This document shows positions 33,620-43,752 of a stretch of DNA of 64,000 nt, one piece after another. The first letter of the stretch is position 1, and each line of letters starts with the position of its first letter. Source of the stretch: Suillus spraguei. Its lineage: Eukaryota > Basidiomycota > Agaricomycetes > Boletales > Suillaceae. Made by a program: the position numbers and the translations under genes. The stretch is from the NCBI GenBank assembly GCA_016800925.1, contig JABCPU010000043.1:62001-126000 (forward strand), read 5' to 3'. The notes beneath the pieces were generated by a model that saw only the letters and a program-made list of their open reading frames with translations, did no database searches and was not told where the DNA came from.

Positions 33620-34496
33620 GGAAGGGCTGCCATGGTCGTCGAACCAGGAAGCGATGGATGTTGACTTAGAATTAGGACATTGGTGGTGGCGATGAACAGG
33701 CATGACCGTACATACAGTCATGCCCTGGAGAAGGTTGTGAAAGGTCGCTGCGACGAGACGTCTGGTGACGATGAAAGTAGAGAACACCAGGCACGACTGT
33801 ACACACAGTCATGCCCTGGAAGAAGGTGAGGAAGGGTCATTGTCGACAAGGAGAATGGGAGGCTTGACAGTACAAACCGTCGAACCTCCTAGAGTAATAG
33901 TTACTAAGTTCCATAGGACTTAGAACTTTGGCGACGAAAGCACCCAACAATCACAAACACCCATATTAGGGAATTGTTACATAACATTGACTCAGTTTGA
34001 ACTTTGTACTGTCGACTCTCTCGAGCTACTTCATCGTCCCCATCCTCGAAGCATGACAGTATGTACTGTCGTGCTCATCGAGTTCATCGTTCATCGTTCC
34101 TATCTTCGGAGGACGACAGTATGTACTGTCATGTCTCCTATCTTATTACCACCCACCACCTCGCCAACTCCATCCTTTTTCGCTGAATGATCAAGCCCAC
34201 CAGCTCGCCAACTCCATCCTTTTTCGCAGAATGATCAAGCCATCAACTCCGGGTCATCCGCCTTTGCTTACTGCGATCCTTTAGATCACGCTGGCCCGTT
34301 AGTCAGGTAAGCCCATTTGTTGACAGATCCAACCATTAATCAACCAAGATGTCCAGCCGTCAACACACATCATCCCCTCCACCGTACATACAGTGGAGTG
34401 GGCAATGGCTAACTCGCTCTCGCAACGATCCAGCCAGCCATTAACATATGTCATCCCCTCCACTGTACATACAGTGGAGGGGGAATTGACTTATCT
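33620..34496 (+). repeat. Left inverted arm of nested cassette, with palindromic GTAC motifs
   Basis: Inverted match to 42190-43124 (for example TTCCATAGGACTTAGAACTTT, GCTCGCCAACTCCATCCTTT). At least seven imperfect palindromes occur, e.g. TGACCGTACATACAGTCA (33703), CGACAGTATGTACTGTCG (34052), TCCACTGTACATACAGTGGA (34459). Outside about 33620 and 43124 the similarity falls away. There is no coding frame of note. Confidence 0.85.
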
Positions 34497-34539
34497 TCCA
34501 TTCCCTGCGGTTCACGTACACCGTATATTCAACACGCTG

Positions 34540-37035
34540 CTATGCTACACCAACTTTCATCCATCGGAACGTCTCATCTGACACATTCAACCTTTCTACC
34601 TGACCTCCAGTAAGACCATCAATCCATCTGCCGTTGTATAGGGCCTTGGGTAATCCAGTGACCGGGTTCCGTACGGTCATTGAATTTCCCAATGCGCGTA
34701 TCCTCTTCATTGGTTTGGAACCCTGGGGCGCGAAAATATCATTATCCAAGACCCTCTGATTATCGATGATATTCAGTTCTCACTCTATCCCGTGACGCCA
34801 TGCCATGTTCTTGACCCAGAGCACACATTCAACGTCGTTTTTGATATCACTTTCTTCTGAACTCATACCCCTGTCTCCCAGCGTCTTGACTAGTTTTTGA
34901 AGCCACTGCCAAGCTGGTAGGTCGTCATCCTCGCCATCTTTCTTCAGCTCAATAACTTGCTCCAGGACTTTTGCTCTGTGGAGATATTTCTATAGACACA
35001 TTAGTATCCAAAGAGCCTTGAGATCATGCTGCGGACATACATTTCACCGACGAGTTGTTTGATGAACCGACTTCAGATTTTCACCTCTTTTTGCAATCAA
35101 CCTCTCCTCCACTTCTTCCACAGTCTCCAAGCAGCCCTTTGCTGTAACCTTTGGTTGGGCTGCTCTCCAGACCATCCGCATCCGCTTGTAGCGTTCTTCG
35201 AGTATCGCCTTATAATAGGCATCCAACCTCCGGAACAGCCACTCCTCTTCTACACTCCTCTTTTCAATTCTTCAAGGAGAATATCGAGAATTTTCGCATT
35301 CCAGGGGGTGTTAAATCCGTGTTTGAGATCAAAGGCCAGATTCTGGGTGTTGGGGCCTGGGCCATCTTTGTACGAGTATGAGTACACATCTCCACGATCC
35401 GCCGGCTGGTGCACAATAAAATCTGCATCTTGAGATATACTGAAGGTATCTTTGAGGAGATGCCGGATTTCACCCTACTTCATGCTTAGCATCAGCATAT
35501 ACGTCAAAAATTCAACTCTCACAAGAAGGAAGTCTCTTTCGTGGCTCAAATCTGCGGCCCTTTCTATCCTAATTTCATCATCCTGCTTCTTTTTCCTTCG
35601 AGGACTATGCTTCATGGGTGTCAAAATATCCTTATCGACGAGGATGCATCTGAGTGCCGCCTCTATGCCTTTGGAGATCGCATTTTCCATCACAGACATA
35701 GGGTAGACGTCATCAGGCTGAAATCGCTGTGGCTCTTGCTCAATTGTCGATGATCATTCTCGATGCGTTTCCATAGGCTCATCAGCATCCTGCTATGACG
35801 TGAGTTTAAAACAAGTTCCGACCGCTTAGTACTTACCTCTACTACAGATACCAGATGCATCTTGCATGTTGTTCCACGCACCTTCCTGATCTTTTTGATC
35901 GTCTCGAGGCACGGAGTCTTGAGCTGTGGTTTCTGGGGCGTGTGGGGTGGCTGTTGAGCGTTCCTTCGGGTGGGGTCTGTGCCGATTTCCGTGGCCGCAT
36001 GCTGTTGCCTACCGTGTCTTGCAAAGCGCTGCTCCATGTTAGCGAGCTCGTTCTCTTTTTCTACCCTCATTTTTTCTATTTCTAGTTGTAGCCTTCGCTC
36101 CATTTTGGCAAAAATGGCTCTCTCGCGTTCTTCTAGCTGCTTGACATCATTAGCGATTCCCATGCTCAGTCGTTCTTCCCCACCTCTTGATTTTTTCTTG
36201 TATCTAAATCTGCGTTGTGTCATGCCAGTTCTTCAGCCAACTACTTGCCATCATTAGTAATTCCTTGGTCAGTCGTTCTTTCTCACCTCTCGGTCTTTTT
36301 TTGCACTTATTTTTGCTTCATGCTGTGCTAGTTCTTCAGCAACGTTCTTCCTCAGCAGTGCTTGCTGCTGCTCTTGCCATGTGTGAATTTCCTATTAACT
36401 TGTAAGCATGCATCTGACTGAATGCATCTGTTGCACTTACTTGCTTTTCCCGCTCTCGCTCTCTCAGAGCCTTTTCCCATTGCTCGTTGAAATTGCGCAT
36501 GTGGCGCTCATGCTCTTCTTCTGCAAGACGTCGTTGCTCCTCAATGTGGTCTTGAGCTTCTCGGCGTATCTGCCGGTATGATCAGCAGTGTATCCCCAAT
36601 GAGCTTCTCATGTGTACCACTTCAGTTTCCTCTATAATGTTGTTAATATGTTCTTGTTGTTCATACACAGTCTGGTGAAGTACCTGCAAATAGTCGACTT
36701 CCTGAATGCAATGCTTCCCAGATATCTGGATGGGTATCATGAGTCATGGAAGCTGATTTGTACTATCTACATACCACTTCCTCTCTGGCCCTCTTTTCGA
36801 GTCGCGGTACACTGGTGGGAGGCTGACTGAGAACATCCATGAAGTCGCCAGGACCCTTATCATCATCTTCATCGTCACCAAATAAATCCGCGTCATGAGA
36901 CGTTTGTATGTCTTCTTGCTGAAACTTGGGATGCTGCATGTCGACGTCAATGTTATTGGCGCTTATAGCGGGGAAATAATTCATCGTTAGTTTGCAAACA
37001 TCATTCCTGGGTCTTTTTAAGTTTCGTGCATGCAT
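34540..37035 (-). CDS. Unnamed agaricomycete mobile-element-associated protein, coiled-coil, multi-exon
   Basis: Start Met 37035 (MHARNLKRPRND); stop before 34540. About eight exons by eye. N-terminal acidic segment (DLFGDDEDDDKGPGDFMDV), then long coiled coils (HTVYEQQ-type exon, IRREAQDHIEEQRRLAEEEH, EERERAIFAKMERRLQLEIE), then a globular region (FQPDDVYPMSVMENAISKGI, FDLKHGFNTPWNAKILDILL, RLDAYYKAILEERYKRM), and a conserved-looking C-terminus (DIFAPQGSKPMKRIRALGN, VTGLPKALYNGRWIDGL, DETFRWMKVGVA). I recognise the tail as a recurrent unnamed family in Agaricomycetes, of unknown function. An in-frame TGA near 35750 (HRE*SST) and awkward joins near 36230 suggest decay. First gene inside the left arm of the cassette. 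Confidence 0.55.
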
Positions 37036-37399
37036 TTTTGTCTTGATTCTTCTAGACGTCTTGTTGTATGAATGAACAACAGTTCCAACAGGTCCAGGCC
37101 CATCTCCATCGCTTTCAATTATCTTTTGCTCTATTTGCTCTTACAATTACCTCGCACAATTAACAATTACCCTTGATAACTAGGATTATCATTGCAATGC
37201 TTCAGTTTGGCTCCCGCTATAATTTTTTTGGCTCCCCGCTATTTTTTTTCGTCAACTACATCCGAAACAATTATGGTTATTGTCTTTTGACTCAGCACGT
37301 GAAGTTATTAAAAGACGGATCGCTGCTATAGCCTGCTTCCATCGCCCGCATTCATCACCCACCTCTTAGATTATTGCTTGATCAAATTATAATCATCAG
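37036..37399. other. Divergent intergenic region (shared promoter region)
   Basis: Separates a minus gene and a plus gene, and contains T8/T9 runs at about 37220-37250. No other feature. Confidence 0.4.
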
Positions 37400-38029
37400 A
37401 TGGTAAAAACTCGCACATTTATCCTTCCAACATCTGCTGTGAGTTATCGCTTACTACCTCACACCCTTTATTTACCTTCAAATCAGACCCCGGAGCTTCA
37501 CCTGCGGTGCAGGCTATATTCAGCATCGTGGACCAGACCCCGTCAGGTCACTATGTTGATGCGTTGCTCTGGCCGCTCACGCACTGCTCAGCATTTTCCT
37601 GTTCCGGAAAGCCTTCTTGAGGAGGCTGCAGTGCAGCCTTATGTTCACAACTGTTTCGTGAATGTGTGGGAAGAGAGATACATCCATCGATTCTGCATCT
37701 TCTTCAAGCGACATTCTCGTCTCCGAGCCAACGTGCTTCTTAGTACGGGTGGTCGTAAGTTCCAAGGCGATGCAGTTGTTATGAGGGTTGGAGTCAACTA
37801 TCCCTCTGTTGTGAACATGCGAGGCAGAGATAATGCGCTTGCTGATTTTTTAATTCACCAGTGAGTAAACTCAATGATCTATTGAGCCTACCATAACTAT
37901 CTTTTCAGCTTTGCACAAAGCATAAGTAGTCGTCCAAGAGCTAGGCTCCCACGCAATCTTACTCTTGTAAAGCCCTTGAGGACTCATGTCAATTGTCGGT
38001 CAGCTGCAAGGTGTAGAGTAGTAGTATAA
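37400..38029 (+). CDS. Unnamed agaricomycete-specific protein
   Basis: ATG at 37400; exon 1 to about 37861, intron ending TTTTCAG near 37908, exon 2 to TAA at 38027. Central block: HFPVPESLLEEAAVQPYVHN, CFVNVWEERYIHRFCIFFKR, then RKFQGDAVVMRVG, VNMRGRDNALADFLIHQ and FAQSISSRPRARLPR. The GDAVVMRVG...VVNMRGRD..LAD motif recurs in agaricomycete proteins I have seen, always unnamed. No transmembrane segment or known catalytic motif. No stop within the two exons. Lies between two minus-strand cassette genes. Confidence 0.55.
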
Positions 38030-38390
38030 TTTGCATTGTTACATACCAAATTTCTCAGCTGGACTGCAGATATACAAACAAGATCCATTCTGATCTTGAT
38101 TAAACATTCGAAAGCACCGGCTTGAACTGATACTGACGGGTTCTGAGTAGCTTTGCAGACAACTTGCATGATGTAGTTTCGCTCTTCCTGATGCGCGTAA
38201 AACTCGCGGTTACTAATCTTTCTACACCTGTTATTTTTAAGCCAAGGATGCGCGAAACATCTCCGTTGCTTGGGCGTTTCTGGTATTCCATCCATCCTGT
38301 CTTGAACATGCTTGATTCTTGGAACACCAGCTTAATATAGAACACATACAGCACGTAATAATGATGGAGACATATAATGCAGTCGGGGTA

Positions 38391-39228
38391 TCACTTCCTG
38401 GCCTTGCTCTTGCCTACAGCCATTTCTCCCTCCTTTCGTCTCGCGCATCCAGATGTGTATTTCAGGCGTGTCATGATCAAATCATTGACTGGCCACAAGT
38501 TGGTATAATTGTCAAGGTCTGGGAAGTTGTCGAGCGCCTGAGATGATAAGTTTATTGACAATATCAAGACTCAGAGAAACTGTTCACCTTGCCACACACG
38601 ACTTCCAATAGCATGGGACTTTGGGCAGACGCGCATTTTGTCGTGTCAAGGTGGTTGTCGATGAGACTATGCATAGACCTCTTAGGAATTCGTCAGTTAA
38701 TTTGCAATACCAAGGGTACAATGACAATTTGCAAACCTTGAATTTTGTGTATGACTTTGGATTCCAATCTAAAGCTTCATGAAGTGTGTAACCCCCACGC
38801 CCTGGACGCCCAGGTTCACCGGCAGGTTTAGGAATCTTTGAGTCTTCTGATAAACTCACACTCGAAGTTGAGGAGTCGCTATCTGAGAAAGAATCCAAAG
38901 AGCCTGAGGAATCTGAGGGTGAAGGCATTCAAGAATGGGGGTGCATGGAATTGGAAGTGGCTTTCTTGGTGTATGGAGAGGAAGAGCGATCAGAATGCTT
39001 GTGCATCTGCTTCGCAAGCTTGAATTCAGGGGCGGGTGTAGACGACAAAGCCTTTGCAGTGGGAATGATACTAGCTTGAGGAACTAGGATTTCGTCGGCA
39101 ATAAGTGTAGTTGGGCGACGATTGGCATTGCCAAACAGCTCTAGCTGGTCCGTGAGCATTGGGGGAAGAGGTGGTGGAGCCCCAGGCTCCGAGTCATAGA
39201 AAGGTGGAACAACTGTAGTACTGCGCAT
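38391..39228 (-). pseudogene. Unnamed agaricomycete protein with GRPGRGGY motif (in-frame TGA or alternative start)
   Basis: Exons 38737-39228, 38588-38666 and 38391-38537 join to GEPGRPGRGGYTLHEALDW, then SLIDNHLDTTKCASAQSP, then ALDNFPDLDNYTNLWPVNDL and MTRLKYTSGCARRKEG. That order (Gly/Pro motif, D.HLD..K, NY...WPV.D....LKY) matches a lineage-specific family common near agaricomycete transposons; small and probably DNA- or chromatin-associated, but this is a guess. A TGA at 38929-38931 separates a Pro-rich leader (39228 on) from MPSPSDSSGSLDS at 38928; either the real start is 38928 or CGA became TGA. Confidence 0.6.
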
Positions 39229-39229
39229 G

Positions 39230-39571
39230 ATAGAGAAAGAACCAAGTAACTACCTGGAACTTAAGGATGGTTCATGAGAGGTAAAGTATTCAACAGATTA
39301 CCATATTGAGCGAAAACAATAAGGGGCTTCGAAAATTGTAACCAAGATTAGTGCTTGTAAAGAATAAGAATAAGAATAATAGGGCCGCATCAGCGTATCT
39401 CAAGAGAAGAATAAGAAGAATAGCACTACACAAATGGCATTGATGATGAAGTTACCATGGAATCAAACAAATATGGAAACAAATACGGTAACAATACAAA
39501 AGTATTTGAAAACAAATGAGAAGTACAGATAAATACATTGTGAGTGGGCGACTACAGCGGATTATATCATA
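39230..39571. repeat. Intergenic with purine-rich AGAATA simple repeat
   Basis: 39358-39425 contains AAGAATAAGAATAAGAATAA and similar tracts. It separates a minus gene from the plus-strand WD40-like gene. Confidence 0.6.
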
Positions 39572-40928
39572 ATGTCTTTCCTTGCATTGTTCAACAAGTC
39601 AGCGCAGCCACTGCGTTACAAGCTGCTCGCTTGTTTAACTGCCTATAATGGCTCTATCCATGCACTTGCGATTTCTAATGATGGACACCTGCTTGCATGC
39701 AGTGGTAAGAAAGCAGAAACTCGGTCATAGACAGGGCTAACAAACAAACAGGTACCAAGGGAATCAAAATCTGGGATATCAAATCTCAGAAAGAACTCAC
39801 ATCTTCGTCCAATCATCATGAATCGAGGGGAACAGTCAGTTGCGCAATCTGGGCCATGACTACGAAAACTGCGGCAGAAACCCTCTGTTATGGAACAGGC
39901 CTGGGTTATATCGTATGTTTACGACACAGTCTCACAGATGTAAGTGCCTAGGTTTGCTGTTGGACTGTCCATTGATGCCAACAGGAAAAATTCCAGGAAA
40001 TATGCGCCAGGAGACTGGGATCAGGATTTGAGATCACATGCTTGTCATGGCATTCAACTTCCTCTGAAGGAAACCTGCGAATTGTAGTCGGAACTAGAGA
40101 CAAAATGGTTCAGGTTCTGACGCTCAACACAAGCTCGCAGCTCCAGCCCGTCTTCGCAGTGTGACTTGAAAATACGGTGCCCAAGTCGGTAGCGTTCGCA
40201 GACAACCAGAGCATCTATGTGTTCGGGCTCTATGATGGCAACTTGTCAGTCCTTCCACTGCATACTTTCATTGCCTGATGCTGAGAGCCGAACAGCATGA
40301 AACTGAAGGATGAAGATGGCGACATAGTGCAAGAAATTAGCTGCAAATCAGTGATGTGAGGAACTACCGCTCTCAACCTGGGCGCGTTACTGACATATTA
40401 TATAGTGGTCATGCTGTGGTGTACTCAAAGCGGGGCGTTTTCATTGTAGATAATGCAACAGACAGCTTTACATTATATCGCCTTGAAGGTGATGGTGAGC
40501 CTCTTCGAACGTTTGCAACTGGTTTGCCAAGTGTATCGGTCCCGAAGCAAGTGGCATTCGGGGAAGAAGGCAAGGTAGTTGTGGGAGGAAGTGACCATGG
40601 GCTAGTATACATATTTGATTGGAAGACAGGGGAGACACTTGAAACCCTCCACCACGCGGACACTGGCCTTGTGCAAACAATATCCGTAAGTATTAAAACT
40701 AGTCAGAAAGAATGTCACTGAACTGGTTTAGGCACGCGATCTCAATGGCCGCTGCACATTTGCCAGCACTTCGCCTGTGCTAGGGCGTGGGAAAACTACA
40801 ATCAAGATATGGGCGTACGACTACGCCGTGCCGAAGGTATCCAAGGTGCCCTCAGGGGATTACTGGTCCCTGTCGCACATACTGGTGATGTTGACACGAC
40901 TACTGGCACTGCTATCTATGAGCGTCTT
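39572..40928 (+). pseudogene. WD40-repeat-like protein, interrupted by stop codons and a solo LTR
   Basis: ATG at 39572 (MSFLALFNKSAQPLRYKLL). WD-like blades: GSIHALAISNDGHLLACSG, TKGIKIWDIKSQKEL, TVSCAIWAM then LCYGTGLGYIVCL, NLRIVVGTRDKMVQVL, VTDILYSGHAVVYSKRGV, KVVVGGSDHGLVYIFDWKTG, RCTFASTSP then TTIKIWAYDY. GT-AG introns separate most blades. TGA at 40162-40164 (PVFAV*LENTVPKSVAF) is a further CGA to TGA candidate. The 3' part is broken by the solo LTR at 40929. WD40 proteins of this sort are repeatedly amplified in agaricomycetes; role unknown. Confidence 0.65.
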
Positions 40929-41697
40929 TGTTAAGACTGTACTCAAGGGTAGAGAGATCCGAAGGGCTTTGGCCTCAGTTCGTACACTGTGCCCCTTTCT
41001 CGAGTAATGCCCTTTATTTCAGGGAGGAGTTATTCGTCCGAAGACCCGGAAGGGGTTGCGTGATGGATCCGGGTGTCCGAAGGTGTCGGATATAATACGT
41101 CCGAAGGTAATTCGGAACGTAAGGAGAGGAAAGAGATTAAGGCTAGTTTCGGAACGAGTTCCTAACTAGAAACTAACGGAGATGGACTATCCGAAGATAG
41201 AGTCGGAGGTATGGACTATAGGAGTCAATCCTAAGTCTCGGAAGGTGACTTAAAGCGGAGAGTAGCTTAAGTCCGGAGGAGGCAGAATGAGTGGAATCTA
41301 AGATGATATTCGAACTAAGGTTCTACTGAGATCTACAAGTGGTTTATATACAGTAAGTTTCTAAGACAGATAATTAGCAAGTCCGGGACCGAGGGCTATG
41401 TACGAAGTGTAACGGAAGTCTATTAGTTATTGCACAGCGGATCAGTAAGCATGAATCGGAAATGAACACAGGAAATGGATCAGTAACACAGGACGGAAAT
41501 ATAAACAGCCGGAGTACTGGTAGTAGGAGAAATGACGAAAGGAGATAGACGCAGATGTTCACCAGGGAGTTAAGGTGCGAGAAGTGAGTACATTCGGGAG
41601 GGTGGTCCGGACAGGATCTGTGGACCGGACGGATATGGAAACGATCGGATCTGGACGGATATGATCGGATCTGAGATTAGAAGTATGGTATATGACA
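40929..41697 (-). repeat. Solo LTR of the Gypsy family, reverse orientation
   Basis: Starts TGTTAAGACTGTACTCAAGG and ends TATGGTATATGACA, the reverse complement of the LTR at 21161-21930, with many small differences. It is flanked by a perfect 5-bp duplication GTCTT (40924-40928 and 41698-41702). LTR-LTR recombination has removed the internal region. It is older or from a different subfamily copy than the full element. Confidence 0.93.
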
Positions 41698-41702
41698 GTC
41701 TT

Positions 41703-42122
41703 CCTGCTGATAAATTATAGAGACAGCTTTTTGGTAAGTGGGCCAGTTGGTCAGCAGGGATCTAACTAACGCACCTTCAGGATAGCACACTGAACCGTGT
41801 ACATGGGTACATGACTTCGGCAACAATGATTAATGTGGCCGATGACTTTTCACAGCGTGTCCAAGCTGCCATGATATTTGACGAGTATGTAGATATCCAG
41901 AAGGACAAGGAAGGGCCGACCGAAGGATACATCAAAAATGACATCGTGATGCTCCGGGAATTAGCGGCAAAGATCCTGGAGCTAGCTCAAGAAGCAGATG
42001 GAGAGATCGACAAAGATGACCATAGGGGCAAGTGCGATACTGATTACCCGCAAGCAGCAAAAGGAGATGAAGAGGCGAAGGACCTATCTCCCATCGACCT
42101 ATCTCCCATCCAGTACATGTAG
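41703..42122 (+). pseudogene. C-terminal remainder of the WD40-like gene, after the solo LTR
   Basis: After a CTTCAG acceptor at about 41780 the frame reads DSTLNRVHGYMTSATMINVA and continues to a Lys/Asp/Glu-rich end (KILELAQEADGEIDKDDHRG), with stop at 42120. It lies directly 3' of the disrupted gene on the same strand, with typical spacing for a last exon. Could be an independent fragment. Confidence 0.4.
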
Positions 42123-42189
42123 CAGCACATTGAACATAGACATAAGTTTTGCATTATGCCCTCCACCACATTGGTAGATGGACTGAGTC

Positions 42190-43124
42190 AATTACCCCTC
42201 CACTGTATGTATGGTGGAGGGGATGACAGATCTTAATGGCTGGATCGTTTAACGGTTGGTCAATGGGGTTGGATTTTAACAAACGACTTGGTTACCTGAT
42301 GTAGAAGATGGGGCCAACGTGATCCAAGGGGTCGCAATAAGCAAGAACAAGTTAGCCATTGCTCACTCCACTGCATGTACAGTGGAGGGGATGATGTGTG
42401 TTGATGGCTGGACATGTTGGTTGATTAATGGCTGGATCTGTCAACAAATGGGCTTACCTGACTAACGGGCCAGCGTGATCTAAAGGATTGCAGTAAGCGA
42501 AGGCGGATGACCCAGAGTTGATGGCTTGATCATTCCGTGAAAAAGGATGGAGTTGGCGAGCTGGTGGGCTTGATCATTCAGCGAAAAAGGATGGAGTTGG
42601 CAAGGTGGTGGGTGGTAATAAGATAGGAGATACGACAGTACATACTGTCGTGCTCCGAAGATAGGAACGATGAACGATGAACTCAATGAGCACGACAGTA
42701 CGTACTGTCGTGCTTCGAGGATGGGGACGATGAAGTAGCTCGAGAGAGTCGACAGTACAAAGTTCAAACTGAGTCAATGTTATGTAACAATTCCCTAATA
42801 TGGGTGTTTGTGATTGTTGTGCACTTTCATTGCCAAAAAGTTCTAAGTCCTGTGTTTGTGATTGTTGGGCGCTTTCGTCACCAAAGTTCTAAGTCCTATG
42901 GAACTTAGTAACTATTACTCTAGGAGGTTCGATGGTTTGTACTGTTGAGCCTCCCATTCTCCTTGTCAACAACGACCCTTCCTCACCTTCTTCCAGGGCA
43001 TGACTGTATGTACGGTCGTGCCCGGTGTTCTCTACTTTCATTGCCACTGCCAACATCCTATTATTAATAATAACTCTAAGTCAACATCCATCGCTTCCTG
43101 GTTCGACGTCCGTGGCAGCCCTTC
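42190..43124 (-). repeat. Right inverted arm of nested cassette
   Basis: Reverse-complement match to 33620-34496 with several palindromes, e.g. CCACTGTATGTATGGTGG (42199), ACGACAGTACATACTGTCGT (42632), CACGACAGTACGTACTGTCG (42690), CATGACTGTATGTACGGTCG (42999). Two tandem versions of TTTGTGATTGTTG occur near 42810 and 42860, seen once in the other arm. Confidence 0.85.
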
Positions 43125-43752
43125 GCGATATTGATCATGGGTTTGACACCCCTATCGCAGAAACAACTTGGGTAGAAGCTGCAGATCTATGAAGTGAGTC
43201 GTCATGACATTATTCTCCTCTTATTGATCATAGGTTTAACATCTTTTTGCTGGTCTTCCATGGGTTTGACATCCTTCCTCGTCGTGCTGCCCGGCATTCT
43301 CTGCCTCCATCACCATCGTCAACGTACCATCCATCACTCCCTAATATTAGCTGGTTGGAGACCAACTCCACTTCTCTTCAAGTTCTTTACCACGTCTCAA
43401 GCCACATAGTCAAAATTCTGTTGTTATTTTTAATTTTTAATTTTCTCCACTCATCGCAAGTCACAGTCCTAGCATTGTTCTGTTTTCCTCCGCTTGTCTC
43501 AATCCACAGACCACACCCCCTAGTATTGCTGCCACTGCCACTGATATGGTAATTGTTTGTTGAAACTCCACTACATCTATATTAGATGCACCCAACTTCT
43601 CGCATTTCATTACCTTCTTCCATCTAATGTAACGGTTTGTACTGTTGCGGTAGTCTTGACTGTGATATTCTCAACGTCTCTGATCTCTAACGTAACGGTT
43701 TGTACTGTTGTGGTAGTAGTCTTGACTGTACTCTTTGCGTCTCCTCGCCTCC
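43125..43752 (+). repeat. Degenerate extensions of the palindrome-bearing repeat; no gene
   Basis: TCATGGGTTTGACA..CC occurs twice (about 43136 and 43259), followed by sequence like the arm's GTGCCCGGTGTTCTCT. AACGGTTTGTACTGTTG occurs twice (43630, 43692). It probably includes the promoter of the gene starting at 43753. Confidence 0.5.
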
